From an archaeon (lineage in GTDB: Archaea > Nanobdellota > Nanobdellia > Woesearchaeales > GW2011-AR9): a DNA stretch of 64,000 nucleotides. The stretch spans positions 1-64,000 of the forward strand of contig JABHRS010000005.1 in assembly GCA_018670085.1 (NCBI GenBank), read 5' to 3'. A model generated the notes under the pieces. That model worked only from the letters and a program-made list of their open reading frames with translations, did no database searches and had not been told where the DNA came from. Numbering within the stretch: position 1 is the first letter of the stretch; every line of letters starts with the position of its first letter. This document shows, in pieces, positions 48,112 to 58,211 of the stretch. A program made the position numbers and the translations under genes.

Positions 48112-48920
48112 CATTACTCACAGGGATTTTTTCTGGAACATCAGCACAGGCTAATGAGCCTGCGAGAGAGCAAGTTGAACAGAGTCAATTAGAAGGATTG
48201 TCACAAGTAAGAAAAGATATCCCAAGTAAATTGTCAAAGTTAGTTCAAGAATCTGATGTAATAATGTTTAGAGGAGGAGAAAATCCTGCAGCACAAACAC
48301 AGTACTTGGCAAATATTTTACCAGACCTAGGTGATGGAAAAATTACTGTTGCAATTGATTTGGATCGATATACTCAAGGCAAGACAAGATATAGTCATAA
48401 AAATGATGATGGAAGTTTTCAATTTGGAGATAGGCTAAAATTACCAATTACTTCACTTTCAGTTTTAGCACAAAGATTCTACCAGCAACCAAGCAACAGG
48501 TTATTAGATAATCAAATTGAATTCTTAGAAAAATATGGATCAGTTGAAAAAGCTCAAGTTTACAAAGCAACCAGGAAATTGGTGGAGAGAGTTTTAACAA
48601 GAGAAAATATTGACTTAGTTTTTATTGATGATTTCTCGGCAGTTCAAGGTGGTTTTCGTGATGATGCAATGTACAAACATCTTTTGGAACAAGTTCCAAG
48701 TTTAGAAGAGGATCATAAATTAATTGTTCTAGTTGCAAGACAGAAAATCCCAGGTGAATATTCAGCATCAAATGACAGAGCAGTTGATCCAGCATTGGAA
48801 GAAATGTTAGCTGGGACTTATGGCGCGAACATTGGTACTGTAGGATTGGATATCGTTTACAATAATCCACGAACAAATCAAGTTAGTGATTACTCATTAA
48901 GATTAAACACTAGAAAATAA
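48093..48920 (+). CDS. Secreted hypothetical protein, overlaps kinase gene by 19 nt
   Basis: Signal peptide; DVIMFRGGENPAAQTQYLANILPDL weakly ChaN-like. Confidence 0.6.
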   Translation: MYGAVLTLLTGIFSGTSAQANEPAREQVEQSQLEGLSQVRKDIPSKLSKLVQESDVIMFRGGENPAAQTQYLANILPDLGDGKITVAIDLDRYTQGKTRYSHKNDDGSFQFGDRLKLPITSLSVLAQRFYQQPSNRLLDNQIEFLEKYGSVEKAQVYKATRKLVERVLTRENIDLVFIDDFSAVQGGFRDDAMYKHLLEQVPSLEEDHKLIVLVARQKIPGEYSASNDRAVDPALEEMLAGTYGANIGTVGLDIVYNNPRTNQVSDYSLRLNTRK

Positions 48921-48938
48921 TTATGGGGAAAAAATAAA

Positions 48939-50444
48939 ATGGTTAAAGGTACATCACAAAGTCAAGATACAAGCGTAGGTTATGATACAAAAAAAACTTC
49001 AGCCTCAGCTGAAACTGGAATTAGTGGATCAGGAAATAGTAGCATAGTTATCCCAGATGTTCCAATTTATAACAACACAGAACCAATGGATGAAAATGGA
49101 ATTTATATAACAATGAAAAATTTGTTATTTTCTGCAGAAGGAGATGAACCAATCCCAGGCGTCGGTGGATTTCAAAAAGAAAATGGTGGGAGTAGATTAA
49201 ATGCTGCAATAGATAATGAATTAATTACAATCAAAGCATACCTTAATGGACTTGGCCCGAGTGATCAAAAAACTGAATTTATTTCACATGTAAGTTTATG
49301 GAATCGATCAGCAAGAGATGCTGTATTAGCTGTTTCAGATTATAAAAAATCACTGGACCCTGCGGATTATGACAATATTGGAACATTTGGACTTAGCAAT
49401 CAAGCAGCACTCCCATCGTATCTTAAAACTGTCTTTGTAGAAAATGCTGAAGATTTAATTAAAACAGTTGCAGTTTATCTAAATGAACAAGGTAGAAAAG
49501 AAGACGCAGTTAAGTTCTACAGTTTATACGGACCAGCACTCGTAGACGAAAATCAAGTTCAAGCAATGGTTACAGATTATCAAAATTTAAATATTAACGT
49601 GGCATTAATTAATGCAAACGCATCCCCTATTCTTAATGAAGGCGTAGCAGTAGTGTTAGAATCAGTTGGAACACCTTATTGGATTGCAACAAGAAACGCA
49701 GTTCCAGAGGGTAGAAATGGCACTATGCCAACAACTGCTGATGGAAATGTTAGTTGGTCAAAAGGTAGCCCTTCTGAAACATCTGCAGCAGCTGACGAAT
49801 TATTACAAGACCACATTAGACAAATTAGTGATTCTTATCTCATGGTAATTAACGCAGAAGGAAGTCATGAAGATGCACTCGAAGCAGCTAGAACATCTGC
49901 AAGGCAACTTATTGATGGAACAGTTGGAGTAGATTGTTCTGGCTTTGTTGTGAACACAGTTAAGCAAACTGAGGAAGGAGCAGAATCATTAGAAGAGCTA
50001 ACTGGAACAGACGATCACGATCGAATTTTAGTTGACAGAACTGGTGTTAGTAATTTAGCAACTATGATTGTTGAGAGGGATTCAATTCATTTAGCGAAAG
50101 TAGGAGACTTACTAATAAACGCAGGATTGTCACATGTGGGAATGGTTGCAATGATTGAAACCGGCCAATCACTAGACAGTTTGATCACTGGCGGATACAT
50201 TACAAATGATGATAAAACAACATACCTTGAAGAAAATCCAGAAGGTACAAACCACCTATTTACTGGAATGAGTTACGCCCAATCAAGTCCAGATAATTTA
50301 GGCGATGGAACAGATGTAGGTGTTAAAATCGAATATTCTGTTTTTAGAAATGGCGAAGAACTTGCAGATGGCCCAACTATGATGAGAACTTCTTGGGAAA
50401 ATTGGGTGACAGTTGGACCATTGAAAAGGAAGGGACCAGATTAA
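48939..50444 (+). CDS. NlpC/P60-like cysteine peptidase/amidase
   Basis: VGVDCSGFVVNTVKQ and AKVGDLLINAGLSHVGMV (Cys/His of NlpC/P60). Confidence 0.72.
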   Translation: MVKGTSQSQDTSVGYDTKKTSASAETGISGSGNSSIVIPDVPIYNNTEPMDENGIYITMKNLLFSAEGDEPIPGVGGFQKENGGSRLNAAIDNELITIKAYLNGLGPSDQKTEFISHVSLWNRSARDAVLAVSDYKKSLDPADYDNIGTFGLSNQAALPSYLKTVFVENAEDLIKTVAVYLNEQGRKEDAVKFYSLYGPALVDENQVQAMVTDYQNLNINVALINANASPILNEGVAVVLESVGTPYWIATRNAVPEGRNGTMPTTADGNVSWSKGSPSETSAAADELLQDHIRQISDSYLMVINAEGSHEDALEAARTSARQLIDGTVGVDCSGFVVNTVKQTEEGAESLEELTGTDDHDRILVDRTGVSNLATMIVERDSIHLAKVGDLLINAGLSHVGMVAMIETGQSLDSLITGGYITNDDKTTYLEENPEGTNHLFTGMSYAQSSPDNLGDGTDVGVKIEYSVFRNGEELADGPTMMRTSWENWVTVGPLKRKGPD

Positions 50445-50562
50445 ATATTTAACGTGGACTATGGGTTTTGGAGAGTTAATTAGTTCTTGATAAATTGTGA
50501 ATTTAGTTTATTGTCTGAAAATAGACACAATGTTTATAAAAAACTCATTTTCAAGAACTAGT

Positions 50563-50835
50563 ATGAGCTTAGATAATATAATCACAGAAGAGATATCTGT
50601 TACTTTAATAAATGGAATTGATGAAGACGCAGCACGAAGAATTCAAAAGTCAATGTTCCCAGAACTGTACAGGATAGTTGAAAGTGAAAGAACAGGTGTT
50701 CCGCGAGACTATAAAGCAGAGTTAAAAGAAGACTTGTATCACGCTGCTGGTGGGTTAGCATTTGCTGCCACATTGATTGGCGGATTTGTAGGATTAGGTA
50801 AAGTAGCAGATTTAGTTATGCCTTATTTGAGTTAG
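50563..50835 (+). CDS. Small membrane-anchored hypothetical protein
   Basis: TTATAAA at 50534 is 29 nt before ATG 50563. Confidence 0.55.
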   Translation: MSLDNIITEEISVTLINGIDEDAARRIQKSMFPELYRIVESERTGVPRDYKAELKEDLYHAAGGLAFAATLIGGFVGLGKVADLVMPYLS

Positions 50836-50842
50836 GATAAAG

Positions 50843-51781
50843 TTACTTCTGCCTGAAAAACAAAGGAACTGCTTCAGGTCCATTGTTTAATAGGTAGACA
50901 CCTTTTTCGGTTGGATGAAACAGTACACGATACAAGCCGCTTGTTTTTCGTAAGTCATCTGTCGCTTCCATATTTTTTGGATATGGGTTTTCAGTAAGAC
51001 CCATCCCTGGGACAGTTGCATATTCATTTTTCACACGTAGGCGAAAATCAAAATCGTAGGCACCTGGTTTATCTAATCCAAAATTTATTTGCATAAAATG
51101 GTGGTTGCTTGCTACATGGCCAGATTGCATACGCAAATCAATTCTTCCGTCCTTGTAACTAATGTCCCTGGTAATACTCCCATGAGGATAACTGGACGCC
51201 ATACGGATAGAATATTTTGCTAAAGTTTCATGAGGAAGATGCACTGAAGTTTTATCTGGAACTATTACAATGGCAGTTTCACTTTGTTTAGCAACGGTTC
51301 GTAAAAGTTTTGTCAAAGTTTCGTGAGAAACATGTATTGAAGTTTTATCTGGAACTATTACAATAGGAGATTCACTTTTTTTGACAATTGATTGTAAAAG
51401 GTTTGGAGTCAAATTCATTTTTGAATCTGCTATTCTACCCTTATATTGTAACCGGATATTTGCAACAACTGCTTCATCGTAGAAACTTCTTCTGACAGTT
51501 AGTTCAAAGAGTTCTTTGTTTTCGATAAATGACGCATATTTTATTCTGATTGCGCCAGGCAATCTTCTGAGGTGAATACCTGCGCTAGTTTGTACTTGTC
51601 TGATCATATCTACTCCAAATGATGCAGGGTCATCTAACATTACATCTAGTAATTGATTTAAGTTTTCAGGTGCTCTGTGTTCTTTGAAAGTTCCTTCTGG
51701 GAAAATAGAAAGTAATGCACCAGCATCAACTGCTGCAAGTGGTTTTGGATCCCTTGGGTCTTTTCCGTGCCAGTCTGCCAT
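50843..51781 (-). CDS. Hypothetical protein with internal 31-aa tandem duplication
   Basis: SESPIVIVPDKTSIHVSHETLTKLLRTVAKQ / SETAIVIVPDKTSVHLPHETLAKYSIRMASS. Confidence 0.65.
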   Translation of the reverse strand: MADWHGKDPRDPKPLAAVDAGALLSIFPEGTFKEHRAPENLNQLLDVMLDDPASFGVDMIRQVQTSAGIHLRRLPGAIRIKYASFIENKELFELTVRRSFYDEAVVANIRLQYKGRIADSKMNLTPNLLQSIVKKSESPIVIVPDKTSIHVSHETLTKLLRTVAKQSETAIVIVPDKTSVHLPHETLAKYSIRMASSYPHGSITRDISYKDGRIDLRMQSGHVASNHHFMQINFGLDKPGAYDFDFRLRVKNEYATVPGMGLTENPYPKNMEATDDLRKTSGLYRVLFHPTEKGVYLLNNGPEAVPLFFRQK

Positions 51782-51844
51782 GAGTTGTTTGTGGTAGGGG
51801 CTGTTTTAAAAGAGTTGTGTGGTTGAGTGAGGTAGAGATGAGTA

Positions 51845-52057
51845 TTAATCATTCTCAGTGATTCTATACCTTGCACTACATTTATTAGCGATTCGTTCAA
51901 GATCAGATAGAAGATTAGATTCATGAATAGTGACAGTTGAACCAGCGATTTTGATATGAGATAACATACTTTCATCCGCTCGCCGGTATTTGCTGGTCAG
52001 ACCACGATAAACAAACCACGCTTTTCCTCTTTCCCGAAACTTTGCTTCATATGTCAT
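51845..52057 (-). CDS. Small hypothetical protein
   Basis: 70 aa ORF with TATA-like sequence upstream. Confidence 0.4.
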   Translation of the reverse strand: MTYEAKFRERGKAWFVYRGLTSKYRRADESMLSHIKIAGSTVTIHESNLLSDLERIANKCSARYRITEND

Positions 52058-52192
52058 AGTCTGAAATTCACTACTTTTTTTAAATACTTTTTCTATAGTT
52101 TAGAACATTTTTATGAGATAATGAGGTTTTTAGAGAGGGAATGTTCCACAGCCCCTAAAGATTCTTAAACAGCAAGCTGGTTCATAACTTCT

Positions 52193-52957
52193 ATGGACTA
52201 CATCGCAGAAGCAAAACAACTACTACAAAGATTCATAGGGACCAGAGCAATACCAGAGGCTCAACCTGAACCCGAACCTACTACAGAATACATGGCAAAC
52301 ATGTACACAGTAATGAACACATTCAAAGGATCACAATTAGAAGCAAAAGCAATAGACATTGCAACAAGAAAACCAGAAGCAGATTACACAGGAAGTTCCA
52401 GAGCAGTACATTGCATTGGAGAACTTGCAGGAACAACAGTTGCAGTCAAACGATGGAAAGGTAGATCACCACCAAAAGAGATTGCAATGTTCGAAGCAGA
52501 CTACTTACGCACTGCAGCAGAGAGACGAAAAGCAAAAACACCAGAATTCACTTTTGGAATGGAAATTAACGGAGAATACGTATTAATTACAGAAGACTTA
52601 AGCCAAGGTGGAAAATATCAATTAGTAGATTTATATGACTTACATGAGATACATGGATTCAACGATGAGTTGGAAGAACAGATACAAATGCATCTAATGG
52701 GCGTTGCAGAAGTCTATGGAAACATAGGATTGAACCCAGAACTCTGCTGGAGACTACATATGTTGGCAGGAGAAACTCCACCGCCACCAGTAATTGCATC
52801 GAACAGTTTCGCAGTTATGGAAGGAGACACAGTAAGAAACTTAGTTTGCGCAGACGTTGATCAACTGTTTGAATTAGAAAAGATGAGAGCAGAAAATGGA
52901 TACTTAGCAAGAGTTGCTAGATTCCCAGAACTTCTAGATGATCTGCTTCTAAAATAA
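52193..52957 (+). CDS. Divergent protein-kinase-like fold protein (tentative)
   Basis: TGSSRAVHCIGELAGTTVAVKRWKGRSPPKEIAMFEADYL...EYVLITEDLS...NLVCADVDQL. Confidence 0.5.
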   Translation: MDYIAEAKQLLQRFIGTRAIPEAQPEPEPTTEYMANMYTVMNTFKGSQLEAKAIDIATRKPEADYTGSSRAVHCIGELAGTTVAVKRWKGRSPPKEIAMFEADYLRTAAERRKAKTPEFTFGMEINGEYVLITEDLSQGGKYQLVDLYDLHEIHGFNDELEEQIQMHLMGVAEVYGNIGLNPELCWRLHMLAGETPPPPVIASNSFAVMEGDTVRNLVCADVDQLFELEKMRAENGYLARVARFPELLDDLLLK

Positions 52958-53014
52958 AGATCAATTGCCCAAATATAGATAATCTTTATAAAAAAATGGC
53001 AAATATGTTATTAG

Positions 53015-53353
53015 ATGGAAAATGAATATTTTGTAACCTTTAGAAATTTACATGGACAACCGAGTAGAACTAGTTTTGATTCAGAAGCAGAATTCGATGT
53101 ACACTATGCCAGCGCTATGGAAGATGGGAGCGGCCAATTAGTATCCCAAGCGTACCCAGAGATCTTGTATCAAGGATTAGATGAAAAAGCTTCCAAAGAT
53201 GCGTGGGAGAAGGATTTTCATGCAATGATATCAGATACAGACAGACTTGAATCACACCTTAGTGCTGAACTTCCGCCGTTCTTAGATATTGATCTTAGTG
53301 ATCTGGCTGTTGACACAGCACGTGCATGTGCAAATAATTATAGATATCAATAA
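53015..53353 (+). CDS. Hypothetical protein
   Basis: 112 aa; TTATAAA 29 nt upstream. Confidence 0.6.
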   Translation: MENEYFVTFRNLHGQPSRTSFDSEAEFDVHYASAMEDGSGQLVSQAYPEILYQGLDEKASKDAWEKDFHAMISDTDRLESHLSAELPPFLDIDLSDLAVDTARACANNYRYQ

Positions 53354-53522
53354 TTTTTTTTCTTGATTTAATTTTTCTAATCTCTCTTCAGAATTGTTTA
53401 AACTGCTGGAAGATGTTTTAACAAAGTAAGAGACAAATGATTGAATAAAATGAAAAAATATACATCATTTTTATAAAACACAGGCACTTTAACGCATTGT
53501 TCTAAACAATTCTAGTACTCAA

Positions 53523-55331
53523 ATGAAACAAATAGTAAACCGGATACAAGCAGAGGAGTTAAGCAAAACTCCAATTGACAACTACGCTAGCGCTAAGCAT
53601 TGTAGATTATCACAACTAGTACAGTACAACTGTTTTGAATCATCAATAAACGAACTACTTGCTAAACCAACATATTCCGATAATATCCAAACACTAGATT
53701 TTCAAGTTAACAATGCCCTCAAAGTTTTACAAGACTTCCAAAACAGAGTGATTATCGCAGATGAAGTAGGTCTTGGAAAAACTATCTCAACGGCAATGAT
53801 CATTAAAGAACTATTAGTTAGAAAAATGGTTCATAAAGTAATAATTTTAGTTCCATCCTCATTAAAATTTCAATGGCAAGAAGAACTACGCTCCAAATTT
53901 GGCGAAGAGTTCACAATTGCTAGTGATCCAGCTGATTACAAAGATAACGATTTAATCATCGCATCAATTGACACTGCAAAAACACCAAGACACCAATTGG
54001 CAATTAACAAAATCACCTGGGATTTGCTAGTAATTGATGAAGTACACAAACTCAAAAATCCTCAAACTAAAAATTACAAATTAGTTAAGAGCATGACAGT
54101 TAAAAGAACAATTGGTCTTTCCGCAACACCAGTACAGAACAATGCGTTTGAATTATGGTCACTGCTAAACTTATTACACCCAGGATTTTTAGGTACCAAA
54201 AAAGTATTTGAAGAATCATATTTAGAAGATAGTAGAGGGCTAAACTTGAAAAATAATTCTGCACTCAAAGAAAAACTTAAAAAAATTATGATCAGAACCT
54301 TGCGAAAAGAAACTAAGATCAAATTTGCGAAACGTAAAATTAGTAGCCATTATTTAGATTATAGCATAGATGAAAAAAAGTGGCATGAACAAGTTTTCTC
54401 CTTTATTAAAAAAAGATACAACGCTCTGCAAAACCTGGAACCTGCAGGTTCTTTGAAAACAAAAGGAGATACGGATACAGAAGACGCAGACCTGAGTAGT
54501 GAAGACTTAGCTAAAATGGCAAAGGACTACAAACGTCGTGGTCTCTTAACTTTCTCACTCATAATGTTATCAAGACAAATGACTAGCGCAAAATACACAG
54601 GAATTAAAGCATTAGAGAGATACAAACTCACCTTAGAAGAAGAAGAAGATATTAGAATGGTTGACTACCTACTAGAGATGGGAAACAAAGTAGGGTTGGA
54701 CTCCAAAATTGAAAGATTACTGAAGGTTCTTAAAAAAATTGGTAAGGATAAAGTAGTATTATTCACCAGTTTTCTAGACAGTCAAAAGGTGCTTGCAATG
54801 GAACTTGCTGTCGCTGGATACTCAGTATCACTGTTTAATGGAAAAATGAATCCAACACAGAAAGAACAGGCAATAGATGAATTTCGCTCTAACAAACAAG
54901 TCCTAATCTGTACTGACGCAGGAAGTGAAGGACGTAACTTACAATTCGCACACATCATTGTTAACTATGATTTGCCATGGAATCCAATGCGAGTTGAACA
55001 AAGAATTGGACGAGTACACAGAATTGGACAAACTGAAACTGTACAAGTACACAACATTGCAGTTAAAGACACAATTGAAGCTTACATTTTGGATCGTCTG
55101 TATAGTAAGTTAAAATTGTTTGAACTTTCAATTGGAGAAATGGATTTAGTACTTTCACAAATACCTGAAAAATCCAGTGTTGAAAAAACAGTGTTCAGTA
55201 GCTACATCGAACAGTTTGGAGATGTTCCAAAAAAATCTAAGAAAAGCATATTTGTTGAAATTGAAGCTGCGCGTAAAAAAGTTGATGAGGTAAAAGCATT
55301 TGATACAATGCTGTTTGATAAAGATGATTAG
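53523..55331 (+). CDS. SNF2-family (RapA-like) ATPase
   Basis: DEVGLGKTISTAMI, DEVHKLKNP, GLSATPVQNN, TDAGSEGRNLQFAHIIVNYDLPWNPMRVEQRIGRVHRIGQ. Confidence 0.93.
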   Translation: MKQIVNRIQAEELSKTPIDNYASAKHCRLSQLVQYNCFESSINELLAKPTYSDNIQTLDFQVNNALKVLQDFQNRVIIADEVGLGKTISTAMIIKELLVRKMVHKVIILVPSSLKFQWQEELRSKFGEEFTIASDPADYKDNDLIIASIDTAKTPRHQLAINKITWDLLVIDEVHKLKNPQTKNYKLVKSMTVKRTIGLSATPVQNNAFELWSLLNLLHPGFLGTKKVFEESYLEDSRGLNLKNNSALKEKLKKIMIRTLRKETKIKFAKRKISSHYLDYSIDEKKWHEQVFSFIKKRYNALQNLEPAGSLKTKGDTDTEDADLSSEDLAKMAKDYKRRGLLTFSLIMLSRQMTSAKYTGIKALERYKLTLEEEEDIRMVDYLLEMGNKVGLDSKIERLLKVLKKIGKDKVVLFTSFLDSQKVLAMELAVAGYSVSLFNGKMNPTQKEQAIDEFRSNKQVLICTDAGSEGRNLQFAHIIVNYDLPWNPMRVEQRIGRVHRIGQTETVQVHNIAVKDTIEAYILDRLYSKLKLFELSIGEMDLVLSQIPEKSSVEKTVFSSYIEQFGDVPKKSKKSIFVEIEAARKKVDEVKAFDTMLFDKDD

Positions 55332-56316
55332 TGCAAACGAATTTCGTCAACTGTTTGAAGCGTATTTAGATATGCACAGCATCAATTTTACGATGAAGTC
55401 CTACAAATATTCAATTCAGTGGGATGATAGCCACAAAAAATCATTGGAATTGAAAAGCAAGAAAAAAACCTATTCATTAATTAATGAAGATTTGAGTGAT
55501 TTGCAATCTGAACTAGGAGATGTACTGTATAACAAAGTGATTGAATTTTTTCGAGAACCAATTGTTAGTAATTTAAAATTTAATAATCAAAATAGTGATT
55601 TGGATTTGGTGCATGATCGTTTTTCAGAGATTAATCCTTCAGGCAAAGAGTTCCGATTACATGAAGCAGAAACACAAATCAATTACGTTTTATTTGAACT
55701 TGCAATTCAGGGTGAACATGGATCAACTAAAAAACTGTTAGGTTTGACATTTGCTAAAGGCTGGTCTATTGTTAGTGATGAAGTATTATTCAAACGATGT
55801 TCTGAAATTGTAGAAGAAGAAGTACCAGTTAAAAAAATTGTTAGCTTAGCATCAAGTCATGTTAAGGTTGCTGCTAAAAAGATGTTAGATGCAGAAGAGA
55901 TCTTACATTTCAAACGAATCAAAGAATTGATGGGCATTCGTGAGACACACGCTGCGCAAAAATACAAAGAGTTACATGACAAAGAATATAATATTTCATT
56001 CAAAATTGGGTCTTGTGAATCTAAAGAAAAAAATGCTAAGACATTTGATAGTAAGTATAAATGGGCGCAAGAAGTAAAATCCTTAACCAAAAAGTTGATT
56101 GCTTTACAAGAAAAAAATTTAGTGAAAAAGAAAAAAATCAAAGAAGAATTTAGCGTTGAGGATGTTAGTAACTATAAAGAGTTGCAAGTCAAATTGACAC
56201 CGTTAATAGTTTGTTCTATCTCATCTGTGTTGTATGAAATAATGCTGGGCGAGGATGAAGAAAGGTTTGCGTATGTGCCTTTTTGTTCTGCGTTTGTTAA
56301 GAGAAAGAAGAAGTGA
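55324..56316 (+). CDS. Unknown SNF2-linked partner protein
   Basis: Starts inside the SNF2 stop (ATGATTAG overlap); start moved from 55300. Confidence 0.7.
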   Translation: MISANEFRQLFEAYLDMHSINFTMKSYKYSIQWDDSHKKSLELKSKKKTYSLINEDLSDLQSELGDVLYNKVIEFFREPIVSNLKFNNQNSDLDLVHDRFSEINPSGKEFRLHEAETQINYVLFELAIQGEHGSTKKLLGLTFAKGWSIVSDEVLFKRCSEIVEEEVPVKKIVSLASSHVKVAAKKMLDAEEILHFKRIKELMGIRETHAAQKYKELHDKEYNISFKIGSCESKEKNAKTFDSKYKWAQEVKSLTKKLIALQEKNLVKKKKIKEEFSVEDVSNYKELQVKLTPLIVCSISSVLYEIMLGEDEERFAYVPFCSAFVKRKKK

Positions 56317-56325
56317 GAAGTGTTC

Positions 56326-56736
56326 CTACACACTTAATCTGAATTTAATACCACAAGGAACAGGACTATATTTTTTGAGAGTAAACAATAAATCCCTCAT
56401 TCGAGTTAATCGTTTTAATAATGCATGACCTTTTCCTTTTCCAATAACATCCAGTGAAGGACAACCAAAATTTAGGTCAACCCCAATTATATTTATAAAA
56501 TCAATCTTCTGAAGCGCTTTTTGTAAAACAGCTGGTTTACTCACTAGTAATTGAATTCCTTGTTTTAGCGGGATGTGTGTATCAATTAAAGAGAGAGTCA
56601 CTTTGTTGCCACGAACAATTGCATCAGCACGAATCATCTCAGTGAAAGTCATATCAGCACCATGATTAATGCACAGCTTTCTAAAAGCTAAATCAGTAAC
56701 TGCTTCCATTGGAGAGAGCCATACTTCTTTGTTCAT
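56326..56736 (-). pseudogene. Truncated tRNA-dihydrouridine synthase (Dus N-terminal half)
   Basis: SPMEAVTDLAFRKLC...FTEMIRADAIVRG...VDLNFGCPSLDVIGKGKGHALLK with catalytic-Cys motif, but ends at 136 aa. Confidence 0.65.
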
Positions 56737-56804
56737 GTGTTGCTTAAGAAGGAGCTGAGTTAAAATGCATGTAGGGAAAAATGAAGTAAGAATAAAATAA
56801 AAAA

Positions 56805-58109
56805 TTAATTTGATCTATATTCTGGATCCAACCTTTTAAGAACTTCTCCTGCAAATTCTTTTGGTGTTTCAGTTCCAGGGTAAACATCTAACATCACTTC
56901 AAAATTATCAATGAAACTTGGTCCCCTGCGATACAACCATTTTGATAGTAAAGATTCTTTCTCCCATTTTTTAGGCAAAACCATACCTCCTCGAACATGA
57001 ATTCCACCATCTTTGGAATATGTTAACTCACCATTTTCATAACGAACAGGCTGTAATATTTCACCATTTTCACTAAGGTCACGTTCTGTACCCCAATACT
57101 TATCTCTTTGGAAGACAGATGAATAATGCATTGGATCTGATTCAATTATTCTTCTTGCAGTTTTAATATCTGCTTCAATTGCACCTTGAAGAAAAGCTTC
57201 AACAACAAAATCTGGCACGGAATCATCTAACATTTTGTGTAATTTAATTAAATCTCCTTCAGTTGGATTTCTAATACTTTCATAAAATGGAGCCATTTCA
57301 ACACCTCTTAACTGTTGAACTAATGGATTTTCATACAAACCAAGGCCACTGGATGAATCTCTAAGTGCATCTTTATACTTCCTTAGTGGCGTATCACTGC
57401 CAGTAACAGATATATCTAAAGAGAATGAATCAGGATTTTCAAAAATACTAACTCTTGGATTAGTATGATTTACTGGACGAGAAACAAAAAGGTAATCTCT
57501 TGGTCCAACTCTGAATTTCTGATTTGGGTTAAACTTGTCTATAAAAGCTAATGTTGTTGGAAGGTTATCCAAAACAGATAGTAATGAAGCTTCTCCTGTC
57601 TGTGTAAGTAGCGTATCATATAATTGATCTCTTTGAATTCTTTCAAATGATTTAAACTGATCTAGTGCTGTTGCGTCAACTTGTGGCGCAGCTTCTATTG
57701 GTGATCGAACGTTTTCTACAATTGGAGTAGCTGTTGTCACAGTTGTTTCTGTACCAGAGGTCGCAACCCCAAATCCAATAAGTAATGTAGCTGCCGCTCC
57801 AGCTATTAGAAGCAAAGGTTTAGTAGATGATGCTTGCTGGCGAGTTCCAACATGGCTACTTTCAACAACCCCATCATTAAATCTTTGATATACTTGTTCA
57901 ATTCCATTTCGGGATAGGCCCATTTCTACAGCAGCAGCAAATAATGAGTTAACATTATTTGTTAATTCACCGCGTTTTTTATCTTTTACAATTTGAACAT
58001 CTTCCTCTAAGACTACTTGATCTAAACATTCACGAAGACGTTCCTGTTCTTCTTGTCTTAATCTACGTCCTAATTGATTTTCTAATTTACCTAAATATGT
58101 ATTTTTCAC
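56805..58109 (-). CDS. Hypothetical protein with internal TM
   Basis: 434 aa ORF; TM PLLLIAGAAATLLIGFGVA. Confidence 0.65.
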   Translation of the reverse strand: MKNTYLGKLENQLGRRLRQEEQERLRECLDQVVLEEDVQIVKDKKRGELTNNVNSLFAAAVEMGLSRNGIEQVYQRFNDGVVESSHVGTRQQASSTKPLLLIAGAAATLLIGFGVATSGTETTVTTATPIVENVRSPIEAAPQVDATALDQFKSFERIQRDQLYDTLLTQTGEASLLSVLDNLPTTLAFIDKFNPNQKFRVGPRDYLFVSRPVNHTNPRVSIFENPDSFSLDISVTGSDTPLRKYKDALRDSSSGLGLYENPLVQQLRGVEMAPFYESIRNPTEGDLIKLHKMLDDSVPDFVVEAFLQGAIEADIKTARRIIESDPMHYSSVFQRDKYWGTERDLSENGEILQPVRYENGELTYSKDGGIHVRGGMVLPKKWEKESLLSKWLYRRGPSFIDNFEVMLDVYPGTETPKEFAGEVLKRLDPEYRSN

Positions 58110-58211
58110 TAAATGTCACCAATGTTCAAAAAAGACTCATTCTTTATAAATTTTATTGAATATCACTACTGTAAAGGGATAATTTATAAATATGCCTGAG
58201 AATTAAACACT

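Noticed and set aside
58163-58184. TCACTACTGTAAAG between divergent promoters as a regulon site
   Set aside because: Only one half-site is good and spacing is 7 or 16 bp; too degenerate to claim.
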